Source: Syntrophus aciditrophicus (lineage in GTDB: Bacteria; Desulfobacterota; Syntrophia; Syntrophales; UBA8958). Taken from it: DNA of 32,872 nt. The notes beneath the pieces were generated by a model that ran no database searches, had not been told where the DNA came from, and was given only the letters and a program-made list of their open reading frames with translations. The translations under genes were made by a program, and so were the position numbers. Below, in pieces: positions 31,385 to 32,872 of the stretch (positions are counted from its first letter, which is position 1; each line of letters starts with the position of its first letter). The stretch lies in NCBI GenBank assembly GCA_020718905.1, contig DYRD01000023.1, positions 1 to 32,872 of the forward strand, in the 5' to 3' direction.

Positions 31385-32710
31385 ATGGCAGGTGAAAAAA
31401 CGTTTAACAGGTGGTTGGTCGTGGTCGGCGCAATGCTGATCCAGGTAAGTCTTGGCGCTGTTTATATCTATAGCGTCTTTAAGCCCAGTTTAATGACCAA
31501 GTTTCCCACATGGAGCGCAACCGATCTCGCCCTCCCGTCGCAGCTCATTTTGGCCTTTTGCGCCATGGGTGTCATCTTCGCCGGCAAGATTCAGGATAAA
31601 ATCGGACCGCGCATCGTCGCTTCGGTCGGCGGGGCCATGCTGGGCGCGGGGCTCATCATTGCGTCCTTCGCTACGGATCTGATGATGTTCACTATCGCCT
31701 TCAGCGTTATCGGCGGCCTGGGCATCGGTACAGCTTATGTGTGTCCTATTGCCACGTGCGTGAAATGGTTTCCCGACAAACGCGGGATGATCACGGGGCT
31801 CGCCGTGGCGGGATTCGGCGCCGGCGCCCTGGTTTTCACCCCCATCGCCAAGGCCTTCATCGCCTCTTCCGGTATCATGGCTACTTTCATGTATCTGGGC
31901 ATTATTTTCCTCGTGGCCGTTTTCCTCGGGGCTCAGCTCATGATCGTGCCGCCGGCGGGTTACAAGCCCGCAGGCTGGAATCCCCCGGCCCCGGCCCCCG
32001 GCGTTGCCAAAGCGGGGGGCGGCGACTTCACCACGATGGAGATGCTCCGGACCCCGCAGTTCTATTTACTCTGGATAACCTATTTCGCCGGGTGTATGGC
32101 GGGACTCATGATTATCATGAACATTACCAATATGTGGCAGTCTCCGTCCATGATCGAGCTGGCTAAAACCATGCCCACCGTTTCCAAGGACGCCTTCAAG
32201 ACCGTCGCCGATCAGGGGGCCATGGCCGTCATGATCGTGGCCATCCTGAATGCCGCGGGCCGCCTCGTCTGGGGGCAAATCTCCGACATCATCGGTCGGA
32301 AAACGGCCCTCATGATCATCTTCGCCTATGCCGGTGTAATCATGCTCCTCCTCAACACCTTTACCTCCTATACGCTTTTCCTCGTCGGCGTGTGCTCCGT
32401 CGGTTTCTGCTTCGGCGGCTTTCTGGGCCTGTATCCGGCGGTCACGGCGGACTATTTCGGAACCAAGAACGTCGGAGCCAATTACGGTTTCATGTTTGCA
32501 GCCTTCGGCGCCGGCGGTTTGCTCGGCCCCTGGCTGGCCCCGAAGCTCATGACCATCGTGGCCCAGATCCCCTATGAGTCAATGGATAAAGGCGCCATGG
32601 TCGTCAAACAGTTCACCGCCGGTAATTACGCGACGTCCTTCACGATCGCCGGTGTCATGTGCCTAGTCTCCATCGGGATCGTCTGGATGCTCAAGACCCC
32701 GACCAAGTAA
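31385..32710 (+). CDS. OFA-family major facilitator transporter
   Basis: A 441-residue inner membrane carrier with about 12 transmembrane helices. The first helix WLVVVGAMLIQVSLGAVYIYSVF and the loop WFPDKRGMITGLAVAGFGAGALVFTP are characteristic of the oxalate/formate antiporter (OFA) family of MFS. GKIQDKIGPR is the loop 2-3 motif and GQISDIIGRK its repeat between helices 8 and 9. OFA members move small carboxylates, but the exact substrate cannot be read from the sequence. A Pro/Ala-rich cytoplasmic loop (about 195-215) separates the two halves. The start has AAGGAGG upstream. A strong terminator follows. Confidence 0.88.
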   Translation: MAGEKTFNRWLVVVGAMLIQVSLGAVYIYSVFKPSLMTKFPTWSATDLALPSQLILAFCAMGVIFAGKIQDKIGPRIVASVGGAMLGAGLIIASFATDLMMFTIAFSVIGGLGIGTAYVCPIATCVKWFPDKRGMITGLAVAGFGAGALVFTPIAKAFIASSGIMATFMYLGIIFLVAVFLGAQLMIVPPAGYKPAGWNPPAPAPGVAKAGGGDFTTMEMLRTPQFYLLWITYFAGCMAGLMIIMNITNMWQSPSMIELAKTMPTVSKDAFKTVADQGAMAVMIVAILNAAGRLVWGQISDIIGRKTALMIIFAYAGVIMLLLNTFTSYTLFLVGVCSVGFCFGGFLGLYPAVTADYFGTKNVGANYGFMFAAFGAGGLLGPWLAPKLMTIVAQIPYESMDKGAMVVKQFTAGNYATSFTIAGVMCLVSIGIVWMLKTPTK

Positions 32711-32735
32711 AGAAACCATATCAAATTCTGTAACG

Positions 32736-32771
32736 AAGGCCGTTCCGATATCCGGGGCGGCCTTTCTTTTT
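32736..32771 (+). terminator. strong intrinsic terminator
   Basis: AAGGCCGTTCCG and CGGGGCGGCCTT form a 12-bp stem (two G-T pairs) with a 5-base loop, then TCTTTTT. It ends the transporter transcript. Confidence 0.85.
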
Positions 32772-32872
32772 GTGCGCCAGGCATGGCGCGTGGTGCGTAA
32801 GCGCTATTCGATCAGGTATGGTGCCTGATTGGAGACTATGAGGTGGAAGTCCTCTTCGGACCCTGATGGTGG
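32772..32872 (+). mobile_element. 5' end of a group II intron (class C-like), truncated by the window
   Basis: The sequence opens GTGCG, the consensus 5' end of group II introns, immediately after the terminator T run. Next come a perfect stem GCGCC-AGGCAT-GGCGC, a second stem ATCAGG-TATGGTG-CCTGAT and GAGGTGGAAGTCCTC, similar to the GGTGAAAGTCC element of domain I. Bacterial class C introns are known to insert directly behind intrinsic terminators, which is exactly the position here. The reverse transcriptase ORF and catalytic domain V would lie beyond the window edge, so the call rests on the first 100 bases. Confidence 0.65.

Noticed and set aside
1-32872. CRISPR array, tRNA or rRNA genes
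   Set aside because: No regularly spaced direct repeats and no cloverleaf or rRNA signature sequences were seen on reading both strands; a covariance search was not possible.

Overview
The window is a GC-rich bacterial chromosome segment with tightly packed genes. The gene content suggests an anaerobic or microaerophilic Desulfobacterota (former Deltaproteobacteria) member, perhaps close to Syntrophales. Pointers are a PaaK-type aryl-CoA ligase with its ACT partner, an OFA-family MFS transporter, a B12-binding radical SAM protein, a PduO-type cobalamin adenosyltransferase and cytochrome bd. This placement is inference from gene content; no rRNA or tRNA is visible.

Layout. 1-2.4 kb (+): mnmG (tRNA wobble uridine modification) and a secreted helix-hairpin-helix protein. 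2.4-2.7 kb: a mosaic of palindromic dispersed repeats. 2.7-4.3 kb (-): a family 2 glycosyltransferase with its own promoter, and an overlapping pair encoding an unknown 89-residue protein and a CxxCxxCC metal-binding protein. 4.3-10.3 kb (+): methyltransferase, SUMF1-domain lipoprotein-like secreted protein, MarR regulator overlapping an atypical acyl-CoA dehydrogenase, then a MoxR AAA+ ATPase (one-base frameshift) with a CoxE-like VWA partner. 10.4-12.5 kb (-): an S9 prolyl-oligopeptidase-family peptidase split by a one-base frameshift. 12.6-13.1 kb (+): remnant of a hybrid histidine kinase. 13.2-22.0 kb (-): TlpA-like thioredoxin, CcdA-like thiol transporter, a second unrelated-looking MoxR/VWA pair, the preQ1 genes queF-queD-queE-queC, an alpha/beta hydrolase and a hybrid PAS histidine kinase. 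22.2-23.5 kb (-): a frameshifted B12-binding radical SAM protein. 23.6-25.8 kb (+): cydA and a badly damaged cydB. 25.9-26.9 kb (-): trxA-bamD. 27.1-28.3 kb (+): a nucleoside phosphorylase coupled to a cobalamin adenosyltransferase. 28.3-30.6 kb (-): paaK, an ACT-domain protein and a small protein made of two 70-residue repeats. 30.7-32.7 kb (+): mobA and an OFA-type transporter, closed by a strong terminator. The last ~100 bases look like the 5' end of a group II (class C-like) intron placed directly behind that terminator.

How the genes work together: the que genes carry 6-carboxytetrahydropterin formation through to preQ1 (tRNA queuosine), which with mnmG gives the window two tRNA anticodon-modification functions. 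The two MoxR/VWA pairs are chaperone-like ATPase/adaptor modules whose clients cannot be read from this window. CcdA plus TlpA form a periplasmic thiol-reduction route. Several genes carry lesions: three single-base frameshifts sit in short G/C runs and could be sequencing errors, while cydB and the kinase remnant have multiple lesions that look like real decay.
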